DNA of 64,000 nucleotides from Marinobacter sp. LA51 (GTDB taxonomy: Bacteria; Pseudomonadota; Gammaproteobacteria; Pseudomonadales; Oleiphilaceae): the NCBI RefSeq assembly GCF_030297175.1, contig NZ_AP028070.1, positions 1,922,001 through 1,986,000 of the forward strand, given 5' to 3'. Within the stretch, counting starts at the first letter, position 1. Every line of letters starts with the position of its first letter. Under the pieces are notes generated by a model. It saw only the letters and a list, made by a program, of their open reading frames with translations. It ran no database searches and had not been told where the DNA came from. The translations under genes and the position numbers were made by a program. This document shows, in pieces, positions 34,485 through 45,172 of this stretch.

Positions 34485-35279
34485 TTAAACACTTTTCTCG
34501 GGTACGCATTGCCCCCGGGAACAGCCTCTGGACGCACCGACTGTTCTGGTTCCAGACAGAGATATAACCTTGGCCTGGCGCCAGGCTGGTCTTCGGGGAA
34601 TCTGGGCATAAACGCGTTTTTTGGCAAGGATACAGTAATACGCACCCACCGGCAGGATTCTGTTGCCACCGAGCCGCTCATCGATCCGGCTCCTCGCATT
34701 GCGACCACTGCGTTGCAGCGGCAAACGCAGGAAGCGTGTCATCGACGCCTCGACATTAAAGCCCAGCAGATGCAACCAGTCTTCCATTCGTCCCCGCATC
34801 AGGAAGCGGCCACCCCAGGGTCCATCGCTATGCCGGGAAATCAGGCGGCGAATACCCCAAAGACTCAATGGGTTAAATCCGATCAAGGCCAGGGAGCCTT
34901 CACCCCGCAACACTCTGGCCGCTTCCCGAATCACTTCGTGTGGATAGCGACTGAAATCAGCACTGTGGTGGAGAATAACCAGATCCATGGAATCGGCGCT
35001 GAAGGGCAGCTCATGGGCATCGCAAACCGCAACCTGATCGGGTATTTCAGGATACCAACGCGGCGTGGTCATGATGCGCTGAACAAAGTCTGTACCGGTG
35101 GCGAGCGGCAGTCGATGACTCACGCCTACCTGCAGTTGTCGTGCGCCAGTAAAACGACTGAGTTCCCGGTCCAGCATCTCTCGCTGGTCCGCCAACAGAG
35201 CCCGACCGAGCGGTGTCCCGAACCAGCGCTCGAAACTCTCGTGACGTGCAGGAAAATTAATCGCCCCCGACTCATTCAC
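34485..35279 (-). CDS. Class I SAM-dependent methyltransferase next to rnhA-dnaQ
   Basis: 264 residues. The N-terminus (about 1-60) shows [25 protein letters not shown]; the Rossmann core includes LQVGVSHRL (motif I, atypical), [23 protein letters not shown] (motifs II-III) and the [11 protein letters not shown] strand. Motif I lacks the usual second glycine (VGVSHR), yet homologues encoded at this position in Pseudomonas share this form. The substrate is unknown. It is divergent from gloB across 94 bp and heads the rnhA-dnaQ unit. Confidence 0.83.
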   Translation of the reverse strand: MNESGAINFPARHESFERWFGTPLGRALLADQREMLDRELSRFTGARQLQVGVSHRLPLATGTDFVQRIMTTPRWYPEIPDQVAVCDAHELPFSADSMDLVILHHSADFSRYPHEVIREAARVLRGEGSLALIGFNPLSLWGIRRLISRHSDGPWGGRFLMRGRMEDWLHLLGFNVEASMTRFLRLPLQRSGRNARSRIDERLGGNRILPVGAYYCILAKKRVYAQIPRRPAWRQAKVISLSGTRTVGASRGCSRGQCVPEKSV

Positions 35280-35310
35280 GCTGTGTTACTCCCGAAAACA
35301 GAACCCGCTG

Positions 35311-35339
35311 TTGGGGCCGTTGCTGTATTGCTCTATCAT
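35311..35339 (+). promoter_or_regulatory. Sigma-70 promoter for gloB
   Basis: TTGGGG (35311-35316) and TATCAT (35334-35339) with a 17-bp spacer; transcription would begin around 35346, 28 nt before the chosen gloB ATG. This argues against upstream start codons. Confidence 0.5.
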
Positions 35340-35373
35340 ATCAGTCACACTCGTTTTGCACATGTGGGGCTTT

Positions 35374-36168
35374 ATGTTGACCATCTCTGCCATCCCGGCC
35401 TTCAGCGACAACTATATCTGGTGTCTGTCGAACTCCGATAACCGCAAGGCCCTGATTGTAGATCCAGGCCAGGCAGAGCCGGTTCTGCAACACCTGGCCC
35501 ACCAGGATCTGGTTCTCGACACCATACTGATCACCCATCAGCACCCCGATCACGTAGGTGGTGTCAGCGAATTGATGAAGGCCTTCCCGGACTGCGAGGT
35601 AATCGGTCCAGCCGAGTCGCCTTTTAAAGGTTGTACCAGCAAGGTTCAGCCGGCCGATGAGGTGCAGTGGGAAAGCATGACTTTTCAGGTGCTGGGCGTT
35701 CCTGGTCATACCCTTGACCACATCGCTTACTTCTCAGATTCCGAGGTAGATGGCCGCCCTGTTCTGTTTTGCGGCGACACCCTGTTCGTGTGCGGCTGCG
35801 GTCGTCTGTTCGAAGGCAAGCCAGAACAGATGCGCCACTCCCTGCAGACGTTGCGGGCACTGCCTGACCGGACTGCGGTCTATTGTGCCCACGAGTACAC
35901 CCTGGCAAACCTCAAGTTCGCCCGCAGCTGGCTGCCCCAGGATGAGGGCCTGCAAGCCTTCGAGGAACGCTGCATTCAGCGCCGTGATCAAGGAAAACCC
36001 ACGGTGCCCTCAGTGCTGGCCGAAGAAAGACAGCTGAACCCTTTCCTGCGTTGGGATGATCCGATGGTGGTAGATGCAGCCCGTAACTACTGCGCCCAGA
36101 ACGGTTTACCGGCAGATTCGGACAACGCCATCTTTGCCGCCATTCGCCACGGCAAAGACAACTTTTGA
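35374..36168 (+). CDS. gloB: Hydroxyacylglutathione hydrolase (glyoxalase II)
   Basis: 264 residues from ATG 35374 ([16 protein letters not shown] aligns with the family start). The metallo-beta-lactamase metal motif is [11 protein letters not shown] (THXHXDH), with further ligands in [24 protein letters not shown] and YCAHEYT. The C-terminal glutathione-binding region is present. It hydrolyses S-lactoylglutathione to lactate and glutathione, the second step of methylglyoxal removal. Confidence 0.95.
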   Translation: MLTISAIPAFSDNYIWCLSNSDNRKALIVDPGQAEPVLQHLAHQDLVLDTILITHQHPDHVGGVSELMKAFPDCEVIGPAESPFKGCTSKVQPADEVQWESMTFQVLGVPGHTLDHIAYFSDSEVDGRPVLFCGDTLFVCGCGRLFEGKPEQMRHSLQTLRALPDRTAVYCAHEYTLANLKFARSWLPQDEGLQAFEERCIQRRDQGKPTVPSVLAEERQLNPFLRWDDPMVVDAARNYCAQNGLPADSDNAIFAAIRHGKDNF

Positions 36169-36325
36169 TCGGTTAACAAATCCTCTCACAGACGTAACGA
36201 GGGTGTTCTTGACCACGTGAAATGGGCTCCCATAGAATCGTCCCAACTTTGCGCCTGTAACTCTTTAAACCTACCGGATTTTCCAAATGGGTAATCCGGT
36301 TCAAACCGTGAGCCGGAAGTATTCT

Positions 36326-38065
36326 ATGTCGGTCAAACGATTGTCTTTGCTCTTTTTCACCGGTGCTCTGGCCTCTGGCTGCAGCCTGTCTGACACGCCG
36401 GATAATAGCTGGGCCAGCCCCACTGCCTGGTTCAGCGACAGCGAAACCAATCCCCTTGAAACCGAACAGGTAACCGTGGCCACCGGCGACGAAGACCTGA
36501 AACAGTCGGTCGAATCCGGAAATGGTGAAAACGCTACAGCGGACGCTGCGCTCGACGACGCCATCGCGCCCGAGCTCAGACCTACAGCCCGCGAAGCCCG
36601 CGAGAAACTGGACGACCCCGAGCAGAAGATTGTTAAGGAAGCACCACAACCCAGCGACCTGTGGAACCGCCTTAGAGCTGGCTTCGCCCTGAATCACGAT
36701 GTCGATAACAAGCGCGTCCAGGACCAGCTGAACTGGTATGCCAGCCACCCAGGCTACATCGACCGGGTAGTAGAACGCGGAAGCCGCTATCTGCATTACA
36801 TCATCAATGAAACCGAGAAACGCGGGCTGCCAGCAGAATTTGCCCTGCTGCCGGTAGTGGAAAGCGCCTTCGATCCCTTTGCCTATTCCCACGGACGAGC
36901 AGCCGGTCTGTGGCAGTTTATCCCATCGACCGGCAAATACTTCGGCCTGACCCAGAGCTGGTGGCACGATGACCGTCGTGATGTGGTGGAAGCAACGGGC
37001 GCGGCCCTGACTTACCTGGATAAGCTCGCCAACCGCTTTGATGGCGATTACACCCTGGCCCTGGCCGCTTACAACAGTGGCGGTGGCACGGTTTCCAGCG
37101 CGATGCGAAAAAACCGGAAGAAAAACGAGCCCCAGGATTTCTGGTCCCTGGATCTGCCCCGGGAAACCCGGCATTACGTGCCCAAGCTGATCGCACTGGC
37201 CAAAATTTTCGACAAGCCTGAAGACTACGGCATTGAGCTTCCGGCCCTGGAAGACAAGCCCTACTTCGAAATTGTCGATACCGGCTCGCAGATGGATCTG
37301 GCCCAGGCCGCTGAGCTGGCCAAGGTTGACGTAGATGAGATTTACCTGCTCAACCCCACATACAACCGCTGGGCCACCAATCCGGATGGCCCCCATCGGC
37401 TGCTGGTACCGACTGAAAACGCCGATACGTTCCGGGCCGCCCTGTCAGAGATTCCGCGCAGTGAACGGGTGTCCTGGCGGAATTACAAGGTAGAATCTGG
37501 TGACAGCCTGAACACCATTGCCCGAAAGTTCTCGACGACTCCAGCCGTTATCCAACAGGTGAACAAGCTCAATTCCGATCTCATCCGGGTCGGACAGCGG
37601 TTGATGATACCGTCCGCCAGCAAGGGTTCAGACACTTATGCGCTCAGCGCTTCCCAGCGCCTGGAACGGAAACAGGATCGCAAACGCGACGGCAACAAGG
37701 TCCGCTACACCGTTCGCCGTGGTGACACTTTCTGGGATATTGCCCGGGAGCACCGGGTATCGGTACGCCAGGTGGCTGCCTGGAACGGCATGGCGCCCGG
37801 TGATCCGCTGATTCCCGGCAAAGAACTGGTGATCTGGTCCAAGACCTCTCAGCCCACTGTAGTTGCCACCAACAATGCCCGCGGCAAAGCCATGGTTCGT
37901 AAAGTCGGCTATCGGGTGCGCAAGGGCGATTCGCTGTCCACCATCGCCAACCGTTTCTCGGTGAATGTGCGGGACATCGCAAGCTGGAATGATCTGAACA
38001 CGTCACGTTATCTGCAACCGGGACAAAGTCTGGTACTCTACGTCGATATTCGGAACAGTCCCTGA
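36326..38065 (+). CDS. mltD: Membrane-bound lytic murein transglycosylase D with three LysM domains
   Basis: 579 residues from ATG 36326. A lipoprotein signal peptide ends in the lipobox LASGC (Cys about 19). After a variable acidic spacer comes the SLT domain (about 130-300) with the catalytic glutamate in VVESAFDPFA and GLWQFIPSTGKYFGL, ALAAYNSGGG. Three LysM modules follow (about 390-435, 465-510 and 530-575), one more than the two in E. coli MltD. It cleaves glycan strands from the outer-membrane side. GGAAG precedes the ATG by 7 bp. Confidence 0.95.
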   Translation: MSVKRLSLLFFTGALASGCSLSDTPDNSWASPTAWFSDSETNPLETEQVTVATGDEDLKQSVESGNGENATADAALDDAIAPELRPTAREAREKLDDPEQKIVKEAPQPSDLWNRLRAGFALNHDVDNKRVQDQLNWYASHPGYIDRVVERGSRYLHYIINETEKRGLPAEFALLPVVESAFDPFAYSHGRAAGLWQFIPSTGKYFGLTQSWWHDDRRDVVEATGAALTYLDKLANRFDGDYTLALAAYNSGGGTVSSAMRKNRKKNEPQDFWSLDLPRETRHYVPKLIALAKIFDKPEDYGIELPALEDKPYFEIVDTGSQMDLAQAAELAKVDVDEIYLLNPTYNRWATNPDGPHRLLVPTENADTFRAALSEIPRSERVSWRNYKVESGDSLNTIARKFSTTPAVIQQVNKLNSDLIRVGQRLMIPSASKGSDTYALSASQRLERKQDRKRDGNKVRYTVRRGDTFWDIAREHRVSVRQVAAWNGMAPGDPLIPGKELVIWSKTSQPTVVATNNARGKAMVRKVGYRVRKGDSLSTIANRFSVNVRDIASWNDLNTSRYLQPGQSLVLYVDIRNSP

Positions 38066-38191
38066 TCAGCTTGATCGCAGGTTCAGGAACTTTCCCTAAC
38101 TACAAGAATCATAACGGTTCGATCAGGAGCCATGGGTGCGCCGACCTGGCAGACGGTGCACCCGCCTAACCCTCCGGAACGTGCGAGACCT

Positions 38192-40021
38192 ATGACCAGC
38201 AAACGGACAGCCTCATACCTTACGTCGCTCCTCTCCTCTTTCGCATTCATGGCATTCACCGCCCCGGCACTTGCCGCTGCTGACAACACCGGCTCAGTCG
38301 AAGCCCGTCATGGCATTGCCATGCACGGCACGCCCAAGTACCCGCAGGGGTTTGCCCACTTCGATTACGTGAATCCGGAAGCACCGAAAGGCGGCACACT
38401 GAAAATGGCGGTGGTGGCCAACGGTTTCGATTCCTTCAACCCGTTTGATATCCGGGGTGTTGCGGCGGCCGGGATCAGCACCTATCTGTACGACACCCTG
38501 ATGGTGTCATCAGACGATGAGCCCTTCTCTGCCTATGGCCTGATTGCCAAGTCAATTGAGACACCGGAAGACCGCAGCTACGTTGTATTCAACCTCCGGG
38601 AGCAGGCTCGCTTCCACGACGGTGAGCCAATTACTGCCGAAGACGTGAAGTTTTCCTTCCAGATCCTAACCACGGAAGGCCATCCTTTTTTCCGCAATTA
38701 CTACGCCGATGTGGCCAAGATAACGGTGGAAAATCCGAAACGTATACGCTTTGACTTTAAAGCAACCACTAATCGCGAATTACCGCTGATTCTGGGGCAG
38801 ATGCCGATCCTGCCGGCCCACTACTGGGCGGAGCACGAGTTTGGTGACAATGGCCTGACACCGCCACTAGGTAGCGGCCCCTACCGGGTCGGCAAATTTG
38901 AGGCTGGTCGTTCGATCGCCTACGAACGCGTAAAAGACTACTGGGCCGAAGATCTGCCCGTACGCCGGGGTCGGTTCAATTTCGACCGCATCCGCTACGA
39001 CTACTACACCGACGATACCGTGGCACTCGAAGCGTTCAAGGCTGGCAGCTTCGATTTTCGGGTTGAGACCTCGGCCAAGAACTGGGCCACAGCCTACTCC
39101 GGCGATAAATTTGAGAATGGCAAGATCATTGCCGAAGCAGTGGATCATCAGCGTCCGACCGGGATGCAGGGATTTGTCTTCAATACCCGCCGTGAGGTGT
39201 TCAGCGATCCGCGGGTCCGGGAAGCCCTCGCCTACGGGTTCGATTTTGAATGGGCCAACAAGAACCTGTTCTATGGCCAGTACACCCGAACCGACAGTTA
39301 TTTCGAGAACAGTGAGCTGGCCTCTTCGGGCCTGCCCCAAGGCCGGGAGCTGGAGCTCCTGGAACTGTTTCGTGATGAGCTGCCCACGGACGTCTTTTCC
39401 GAAGTGTACCAGCCGCCTGCAACCAACGGTCAGAAAGGGGTAAGAGCCAACCTGCGTGCGGCTCTGGAGCTGCTACGTGATGCAGGCTACGACATTGAGG
39501 ATGGCACCCTGGTGCATCAGGAGACTGGCGAACCCCTGGCGTTCGAAATCCTGCTATTCCAGAAGAGCTTCGAGCGGGTGGTTCTGCCCTTCAAGAACAA
39601 CCTCGCGAAACTCGGCATTGAAGTGACTGTGAGGCTGGTCGACAGCAACCAGTATGTTCAGCGAGTCCGCGAATTCGACTTCGACATGATCACCCAAGTG
39701 CTGCCACAGTCGGATTCGCCTGGCAATGAGCAGCGGGAGTACTGGCACTCTGACAACGTTGAAGCCATCGGCTCCCGCAACTACATGGGGGTGGGCCATC
39801 CGGTGATCGATCAACTGGTCAGCCAGGTCATTCAGGCGCCAGACCGAAACGAGCTGGTGCATCGGACCCGGGCCCTGGATCGAGTGCTCCTGCACGGTCA
39901 CTATGTGATTCCGCATTGGCACCTGGCCAAGGATCGGGTCGCCTACTGGAGCCATCTGCAACGCCCGGCAGAAACACCCAAGAACGGGGTTGATCTGGAT
40001 AACTGGTGGGTGAAGCCCTGA
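38192..40021 (+). CDS. yejA: Periplasmic peptide-binding protein of a Yej-type ABC importer
   Basis: 609 residues from ATG 38192, with a Sec signal peptide (about 1-31, ending APALAAAD). It is a cluster C (SBP_bac_5) solute-binding protein: GGTLKMAVVANGFDSFNPFDIRG near the mature start, the conserved FHDGEPITAEDVKFSFQ and DPRVREALAYGFDFEW. It fits the YejA branch by the downstream order permease, permease, double ATPase. The importer takes up oligopeptides, including antimicrobial peptides, in other bacteria. Only one binding-protein gene is present here, whereas Pseudomonas has two in tandem. Confidence 0.9.
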   Translation: MTSKRTASYLTSLLSSFAFMAFTAPALAAADNTGSVEARHGIAMHGTPKYPQGFAHFDYVNPEAPKGGTLKMAVVANGFDSFNPFDIRGVAAAGISTYLYDTLMVSSDDEPFSAYGLIAKSIETPEDRSYVVFNLREQARFHDGEPITAEDVKFSFQILTTEGHPFFRNYYADVAKITVENPKRIRFDFKATTNRELPLILGQMPILPAHYWAEHEFGDNGLTPPLGSGPYRVGKFEAGRSIAYERVKDYWAEDLPVRRGRFNFDRIRYDYYTDDTVALEAFKAGSFDFRVETSAKNWATAYSGDKFENGKIIAEAVDHQRPTGMQGFVFNTRREVFSDPRVREALAYGFDFEWANKNLFYGQYTRTDSYFENSELASSGLPQGRELELLELFRDELPTDVFSEVYQPPATNGQKGVRANLRAALELLRDAGYDIEDGTLVHQETGEPLAFEILLFQKSFERVVLPFKNNLAKLGIEVTVRLVDSNQYVQRVREFDFDMITQVLPQSDSPGNEQREYWHSDNVEAIGSRNYMGVGHPVIDQLVSQVIQAPDRNELVHRTRALDRVLLHGHYVIPHWHLAKDRVAYWSHLQRPAETPKNGVDLDNWWVKP

Positions 40022-40050
40022 GCATGGAATTCTAACCCTCGCTGTAATGG

Positions 40051-40110
40051 AAGGAACTCTCTTCAAAGGAATTCTCTTCCAAGGGACTCTCTGCTAAGGA
40101 ATTCTGCACT
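40051..40110 (+). repeat. Four tandem 15-bp imperfect repeats abutting the yejB start
   Basis: Units begin at 40051, 40066, 40081 and 40096, each starting AAGGA or AAGGG and continuing with (C/A)-(T/C)TCT-type bases; they fill 60 of the 91 bp between yejA and yejB. Each unit offers a Shine-Dalgarno-like AAGGA, and the last one lies 13-17 bp before the ATG. The exact 15-bp period argues for tandem duplication. Confidence 0.8.
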
Positions 40111-40112
40111 AA

Positions 40113-41198
40113 ATGGGCATATACATACTTCGAAGGCTGGCGCTGATTATCCCGACGCTGATCGGGATAATGCTGTTGAACTTCGTGATTGTTCAGGCTG
40201 CCCCCGGAGGCCCGGTTGAACAGCTGATCGCCGAAATGGAAGGCCACGGCGGAAGCGCACTGGCCAGGGCATCCGGCGGCGATTCCGGTGCTGAGGTGTC
40301 CAGCGCCTCGGGTGACAGTCGCGGCTCTCGTGGCATTCCCGAGGAACTGCTAAAAGAGATCGAAGTCATGTACGGCTTCGACAAGCCCGCCCATGAACGC
40401 TTCCTGAAAATGCTGGGCGACTACGCCACCTTCAATTTCGGTGACTCCTTTTTCCGGGAGAAGAGCGTCACAGAGCTGATCCTCGACAAGATGCCGGTGT
40501 CTATCTCCCTGGGGCTCTGGTCGACACTGATCATCTACATCATTTCCATTCCCCTGGGCATCCGCAAGGCCGTCACGGATGGATCGCGATTCGATGTCTG
40601 GAGCAGCTCCGCCATCGTCATTGGCTATGCCATTCCCGGCTTCCTATTCGCGATCCTGCTGATTGTCCTGTTTGCCGGTGGCAGCTACTTCGACTTCTTC
40701 CCGTTACGCGGGCTGACCTCGTCCAACTTCGACGAACTCACTTTGCTGCAGAAGATCGGGGACTACTTCTGGCACCTGGCCCTGCCAGTAACGGCCAATG
40801 TCATTGGTGGTTTCGCGACCCTCACTCTGCTTACCAAGAACTCGTTTCTGGACGAAATCAGCAAACAGTACGTGGTGACGGCCCGTGCGAAAGGCCTGGA
40901 CAACAAACAGGTGCTGTACGGCCATGTGTTCCGCAATGCCATGCTGATCGTGATTGCGAGCCTGCCGGGCGTGCTGGTGTCCCTGTTCTTCACCGGGTCC
41001 CTGCTCATTGAGGTGATCTTCTCATTGGACGGGCTTGGCCTGCTCGGCTTCGAGGCGGCCCTGAACCGGGATTACCCGGTGATATTCGGCACGCTGTACA
41101 TCTTCACTCTCATGGGACTCATCCTGAAGCTGATCAGCGACATCACCTATGTGCTGGTTGACCCTCGTATCGACTTTGAAAGCCGGGAGGGAGCATGA
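40113..41198 (+). CDS. yejB: Peptide ABC transporter permease YejB
   Basis: 361 residues, BPD_transp_1 family. The N-terminal anchor helix [29 protein letters not shown] is typical of DppB/YejB; a long periplasmic loop with a glycine/serine-rich insert (about 45-75) is followed by five more helices and the EAA-type cytoplasmic loop [25 protein letters not shown]. It overlaps yejE by 4 bp. It is separated from yejA by four tandem 15-bp repeats. Confidence 0.93.
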   Translation: MGIYILRRLALIIPTLIGIMLLNFVIVQAAPGGPVEQLIAEMEGHGGSALARASGGDSGAEVSSASGDSRGSRGIPEELLKEIEVMYGFDKPAHERFLKMLGDYATFNFGDSFFREKSVTELILDKMPVSISLGLWSTLIIYIISIPLGIRKAVTDGSRFDVWSSSAIVIGYAIPGFLFAILLIVLFAGGSYFDFFPLRGLTSSNFDELTLLQKIGDYFWHLALPVTANVIGGFATLTLLTKNSFLDEISKQYVVTARAKGLDNKQVLYGHVFRNAMLIVIASLPGVLVSLFFTGSLLIEVIFSLDGLGLLGFEAALNRDYPVIFGTLYIFTLMGLILKLISDITYVLVDPRIDFESREGA

Positions 41199-42223
41199 GC
41201 AAGCTCTCTCTAACTCCCATCCAACAGCGCCGGCTACGTAACTTCCAGGCCAATCGGCGTGGGTTCTGGTCACTGTGGGTGTTTCTGGCGCTGTTTAGCC
41301 TGTCACTGGCGGCGGAGCTAATTGCCAATGACGCGCCACTGGTAGTCTCCTATCAGGACACGCTCTATTTTCCGGTGGTGGAGTCGGTTCCCGAAGAAAC
41401 CTTTGGTGGCTTTCTACCCACTGAAGCCGATTACCGCGATCCTTTCATTGCCGACTCGATCGAAGCGGATGGCTGGATTGTGTGGCCACCCATCCGGTTC
41501 AGTTACGACACCATCAATTACGATCTGGAGGTGCCCTCTCCGGCGCCACCCAGCCTGGAGAACTGGTTGGGAACCGACGACCAGGGCCGCGATGTGGCTG
41601 CCCGGGTGATCTACGGCTTTCGCATCTCAGTGCTATTCGGTCTCACCCTGACCATAGCCAGCTGTATCGTCGGCGTAGCGATCGGTGCAATTCAGGGTTA
41701 TTACGGGGGCAAAACCGATCTGCTCGGCCAACGCTTTATTGAGGTCTGGTCCGGATTACCGGTCCTGTACCTGCTGATCATCCTGTCGAGTATCGTGCAG
41801 CCGAACTTCTGGTGGCTGCTGGGCATCATGCTGCTGTTCAGTTGGATGGGGCTGGTCGACGTGGTGCGCGCGGAATTCCTGCGAGCGCGGAACTTTGAGT
41901 ACGTGAAAGCAGCCCGGGCGTTGGGCTTGGACAACCGCAAGATCATGTTTCGGCACATCTTGCCCAACGCCATGGTCGCCACCCTGACCTTCCTGCCGTT
42001 CATCCTTACTGGCGCGATAACCGGACTGACCTCCCTGGATTTCCTGGGATTTGGCCTGCCATCAGGCTCACCCTCCCTGGGTGAACTCATCGCTCAGGGC
42101 AAGGCCAACTTGCATGCACCCTGGCTGGGCATGTCTGCGTTTGTTTCGCTTTCCGTCATGCTGACCTTATTAGTGTTCGTCGGTGAAGCCGTGCGCGATG
42201 CTTTTGATCCGAGAAAGAGCTGA
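41195..42223 (+). CDS. yejE: Peptide ABC transporter permease YejE
   Basis: 342 residues. An N-terminal cytoplasmic segment and TM1 (about 27-47) are followed by the large periplasmic part and a DppC-like core with [25 protein letters not shown] and the EAA loop [25 protein letters not shown]. The long loop with YYPV-like [13 protein letters not shown] is typical of the YejE branch. It starts in the ATGA overlap with yejB and ends 1 bp before the ATPase gene. Confidence 0.93.
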   Translation: MSKLSLTPIQQRRLRNFQANRRGFWSLWVFLALFSLSLAAELIANDAPLVVSYQDTLYFPVVESVPEETFGGFLPTEADYRDPFIADSIEADGWIVWPPIRFSYDTINYDLEVPSPAPPSLENWLGTDDQGRDVAARVIYGFRISVLFGLTLTIASCIVGVAIGAIQGYYGGKTDLLGQRFIEVWSGLPVLYLLIILSSIVQPNFWWLLGIMLLFSWMGLVDVVRAEFLRARNFEYVKAARALGLDNRKIMFRHILPNAMVATLTFLPFILTGAITGLTSLDFLGFGLPSGSPSLGELIAQGKANLHAPWLGMSAFVSLSVMLTLLVFVGEAVRDAFDPRKS

Positions 42224-42224
42224 T

Positions 42225-43829
42225 ATGAAGGACCTGCTGCGTATCTCTAATCTGTCTATCTGCTTTGACCAGGGGCCACCGGTGGTCGATTCCCTGTCAC
42301 TGGCCATTCGCGCGGGCCAGACATTAGCCCTGGTGGGCGAAAGCGGCTCAGGTAAGTCCATCTCTGCCCTGTCAGTGCTGCGCCTTCTGGATGAGCGCCA
42401 CGTCCGGTACCCCACGGGCGAGATTCACTTTCAGGGCGAAGACATCCTGAAGGTCAGCGAAAAACGCCTGCGCCAGATCCGCGGTCGGAAGATAAGCATG
42501 ATTTTTCAGGAGCCGATGACGTCCCTGAACCCTCTGCACACGGTGGAAAAGCAGATTGGAGAAACCCTGGCGCTGCACAAGGGCCTGCGCAACTCAGCGG
42601 CCAGGAAGCGCTGCATCGAACTTCTGGAACTGGTTGGAATCCGGGATCCCGAAAGCCGGCTTTCGAGCTATCCCCATCAGTTGTCCGGTGGCCAAAAACA
42701 GCGGGTGATGATTGCGATGGCCCTCGCCAACGAGCCGGACCTGCTGATTGCCGATGAGCCCACCACGGCCCTCGACGTGACGGTCCAGAAGCAGGTCCTG
42801 GAATTACTCCGGGACCTGCAGGCCAAGCTCGGCATGGCGATCCTGATGATCACCCACGATCTCACCATTGTCCGTCGCTACGCGGACGAAGTGGCGGTGA
42901 TGGAACAGGGCAAGCTGGTGGAGCATGCCGACACCGAAACGCTGTTTGCCAACCCCCAGCATCCATACACCTGCAAACTCCTGGATGCCGAGCCACCCGA
43001 CGCGCCCCTGGCAATCTCGGGGACCTCCGAGCCCTTGCTGAAGGTGTCGGATCTGGATGTTCGCTTCACCACCCAAAAATCCCTGTTTGGCAAAGTGAAA
43101 GATTCTTTTCACGCGGTCAAATCCACCAACTTCAGCCTGGATCGAGGTGAGACCCTCGGGATCGTGGGTGAAAGCGGCAGTGGCAAAACCACCATCGGCC
43201 ATGCCCTGCTAAAGCTGACCTCCAGTTCTGGCGGCATACAACTAGCTGGCGAAGAGCTGGGCTCGTTGACCCAGAAACAATTCCGGCCCTGGCGTAAGCG
43301 CATTCAGATCGTTTTTCAGGATCCTTTCGGCAGCCTGAGCCCACGCATGTCGATTGCCGAGATTGTTCGGGAAGGCCTGGAAATCCACGATCCAGATACC
43401 ACCGAGGCCCACGAGCAACGGGTGATCCGCGCACTCCAGGACGTTGGCCTGGATCCCAATGCCCGTCATCGCTACCCTCATGAGTTTTCGGGTGGTCAGC
43501 GCCAGCGAATTGCCATAGCCCGGGCCCTGGTTTTGCAACCAGACCTGATCATTCTGGACGAGCCTACTTCGGCGCTCGACCGCACTGTCCAGAAGCAGGT
43601 TATTGAGTTGCTGCGGGATCTTCAGAGCCGCTATGGTCTAAGCTATATCTTTATCAGTCACGATCTGGCCGTGGTTCGGGCACTCAGTCACAAACTGTTG
43701 GTACTGCATCATGGTGAGATCGTAGAGTATGGCAGCGCTGAGGACATATTCCGGTCGCCGACCCAGCCCTATACTCAGGAACTTCTGAGTGCTGCCTTCT
43801 TTTACCAGCAAACTTCTACGACCAATTGA
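42225..43829 (+). CDS. yejF: Peptide ABC transporter double-ATPase YejF
   Basis: 534 residues with two complete nucleotide-binding domains. The first (about 1-260) has GESGSGKS, the signature LSGGQKQRV and DEPTTALD; the second (about 285-534) has [18 protein letters not shown] and DEPTSALD. The start at 42225 follows the yejE stop by 1 bp; [12 protein letters not shown] aligns with YejF. It powers the YejABE importer. The gene is followed by fabI, as in Pseudomonas. Confidence 0.95.
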   Translation: MKDLLRISNLSICFDQGPPVVDSLSLAIRAGQTLALVGESGSGKSISALSVLRLLDERHVRYPTGEIHFQGEDILKVSEKRLRQIRGRKISMIFQEPMTSLNPLHTVEKQIGETLALHKGLRNSAARKRCIELLELVGIRDPESRLSSYPHQLSGGQKQRVMIAMALANEPDLLIADEPTTALDVTVQKQVLELLRDLQAKLGMAILMITHDLTIVRRYADEVAVMEQGKLVEHADTETLFANPQHPYTCKLLDAEPPDAPLAISGTSEPLLKVSDLDVRFTTQKSLFGKVKDSFHAVKSTNFSLDRGETLGIVGESGSGKTTIGHALLKLTSSSGGIQLAGEELGSLTQKQFRPWRKRIQIVFQDPFGSLSPRMSIAEIVREGLEIHDPDTTEAHEQRVIRALQDVGLDPNARHRYPHEFSGGQRQRIAIARALVLQPDLIILDEPTSALDRTVQKQVIELLRDLQSRYGLSYIFISHDLAVVRALSHKLLVLHHGEIVEYGSAEDIFRSPTQPYTQELLSAAFFYQQTSTTN

Positions 43830-43832
43830 GTG

Positions 43833-43862
43833 TTACCCGGAGCCATTGTGTTCAGGGATAAT
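43833..43862 (+). promoter_or_regulatory. Weak promoter candidate for fabI
   Basis: GATAAT (43857-43862) with a poor -35 TTACCC about 18 bp upstream, immediately after the yejF stop. It would allow fabI, an essential gene, to be expressed apart from the transporter. Confidence 0.3.
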
Positions 43863-43895
43863 GCCTCGAAATCAGGAATACAGGGAGATTTACCC

Positions 43896-44681
43896 ATGGG
43901 AATACTCAGTGGCAAGAAAGCACTGATCGTTGGCGTTGCCAGTAAGCTGTCGATTGCCTACGGCATTGCCGAAGCGTTTGCCCGGGAAGGTGCCGAGCTG
44001 GCATTCACCTACCAGAACGAAAAGCTGCAACCTCGGGTGGAGAAGTTCGCCGAGCAATGGGGCAGCAAGCTGACTTTCCCCTGTGATGTCGCCAGTGACG
44101 AGGAAATCGAGCAGGTCTTTACCGAGCTCAACAAGCATTGGGACCACATCGACATCATCGTTCACGCCGTTGGCTTCGCGCCGGGGCACGAACTGGACGG
44201 CAACTACGTTGATGTAACTACCCGTGAGGGCTTCCGTATTGCCCACGACATCAGCTCCTACAGCTTTGTCGCCCTGGCAAAAGGCGCGCGCGGCATGATG
44301 CACGAAGGCAGCTCACTAATTACCCTGAGCTACCTGGGTGCCGAGCGGGTACTGCAGAACTACAACGTGATGGGACTGGCCAAAGCCTCTCTCGAGGCTA
44401 ACGTGCGCTACATGGCCGCCAGCCTTGGCCGCGACGGCATCCGGGTGAACGGCATTTCCGCTGGCCCGATCAAGACGCTGGCAGCATCCGGCATCAAGAG
44501 CTTCCGCAAGATGCTGGCCGAGAACGCCAAGCGGGCGCCATTGCGCCGCAACGTTACCATCGATGAGGTGGGTAATTCTGCGGCCTTCCTGGGCTCGGAT
44601 ATGTCCAGCGGTATCACCGGTGAGATCATGTACGTGGATGCCGGCTTCAATATTACCGGAATGGCAGAAATGGAAGACTGA
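43896..44681 (+). CDS. fabI: Enoyl-[acyl-carrier-protein] reductase (NADH), FabI type
   Basis: 261 residues from ATG 43896 with AGGGAGA about 8 bp upstream; E. coli FabI has 262. The atypical SDR motif [16 protein letters not shown] and the catalytic pair Tyr-X6-Lys in [19 protein letters not shown] are present, as is [15 protein letters not shown]. It performs the last reduction in each cycle of fatty-acid elongation and is the target of triclosan. A strong terminator follows. Confidence 0.96.
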   Translation: MGILSGKKALIVGVASKLSIAYGIAEAFAREGAELAFTYQNEKLQPRVEKFAEQWGSKLTFPCDVASDEEIEQVFTELNKHWDHIDIIVHAVGFAPGHELDGNYVDVTTREGFRIAHDISSYSFVALAKGARGMMHEGSSLITLSYLGAERVLQNYNVMGLAKASLEANVRYMAASLGRDGIRVNGISAGPIKTLAASGIKSFRKMLAENAKRAPLRRNVTIDEVGNSAAFLGSDMSSGITGEIMYVDAGFNITGMAEMED

Positions 44682-44705
44682 CGTCAGATCAGATCGACGC
44701 TCACG

Positions 44706-44733
44706 AAAAAGCCGGCTCCTTGCCGGCTTTTTT
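44706..44733. terminator. Intrinsic terminator after fabI
   Basis: AAGCCGGC/GCCGGCTT stem with a short loop and T6; five A on the left let it also serve the convergent PilZ gene. Confidence 0.85.
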
Positions 44734-44740
44734 GTTGGTG

Positions 44741-45154
44741 CTAGTCGGCCGCCATCGCAATCGCCACCGCCTCGACCCACTCCACGTAGGCGGTTTCGTC
44801 CGACTGCAGGATCTGGGCGCCAACCAGGAACTCAGACTCATAGGGGCGGCACCAAACCACTTCCAGCATCAACGAGAACTCCTGATCTGTTTCACCCAAG
44901 CCAACCCAAGCAGGTAACAGCGCACCCAGGGACACCGGCTCCTTTGAGAACAACGACATTCCCCGGGCCGATATATCGCGGATTCGACACGCCAACTGTC
45001 GCCCACCGGAACCCTCCCCTTCGGCCGAACCGGGCAGAGCAGACTCAAGCTCCAGAGTAGCATGGGCGGTTGCGGTGAGGCGGTAGTCCGCACGATTGTC
45101 GGGCACCTGTGTGCCCTGCCCAGGATTGCCAAATTCGTAGTCTGCATCGGTCAT
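44741..45154 (-). CDS. PilZ-domain protein (probable c-di-GMP receptor)
   Basis: 137 residues. RADYRL near 21-26 supplies the RXXXR-like arginine motif and DISARGMSLF (about 60-69) the D/NXSXXG motif that together bind cyclic di-GMP. Strands continue with GLGETDQEFSLMLEVVW. Single PilZ domains act as effectors for motility or exopolysaccharide control. It is 18 bp after the DUF1631 gene on the same strand, suggesting a shared operon and function. Confidence 0.83.
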   Translation of the reverse strand: MTDADYEFGNPGQGTQVPDNRADYRLTATAHATLELESALPGSAEGEGSGGRQLACRIRDISARGMSLFSKEPVSLGALLPAWVGLGETDQEFSLMLEVVWCRPYESEFLVGAQILQSDETAYVEWVEAVAIAMAAD

Positions 45155-45172
45155 TATTGTTATACCTTCCTA

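Noticed and set aside
36173-37396. 407-residue open frame antisense to mltD
   Set aside because: Opposite the catalytic domain of MltD; composition is what the reverse strand of a GC-rich gene gives; no family match seen.
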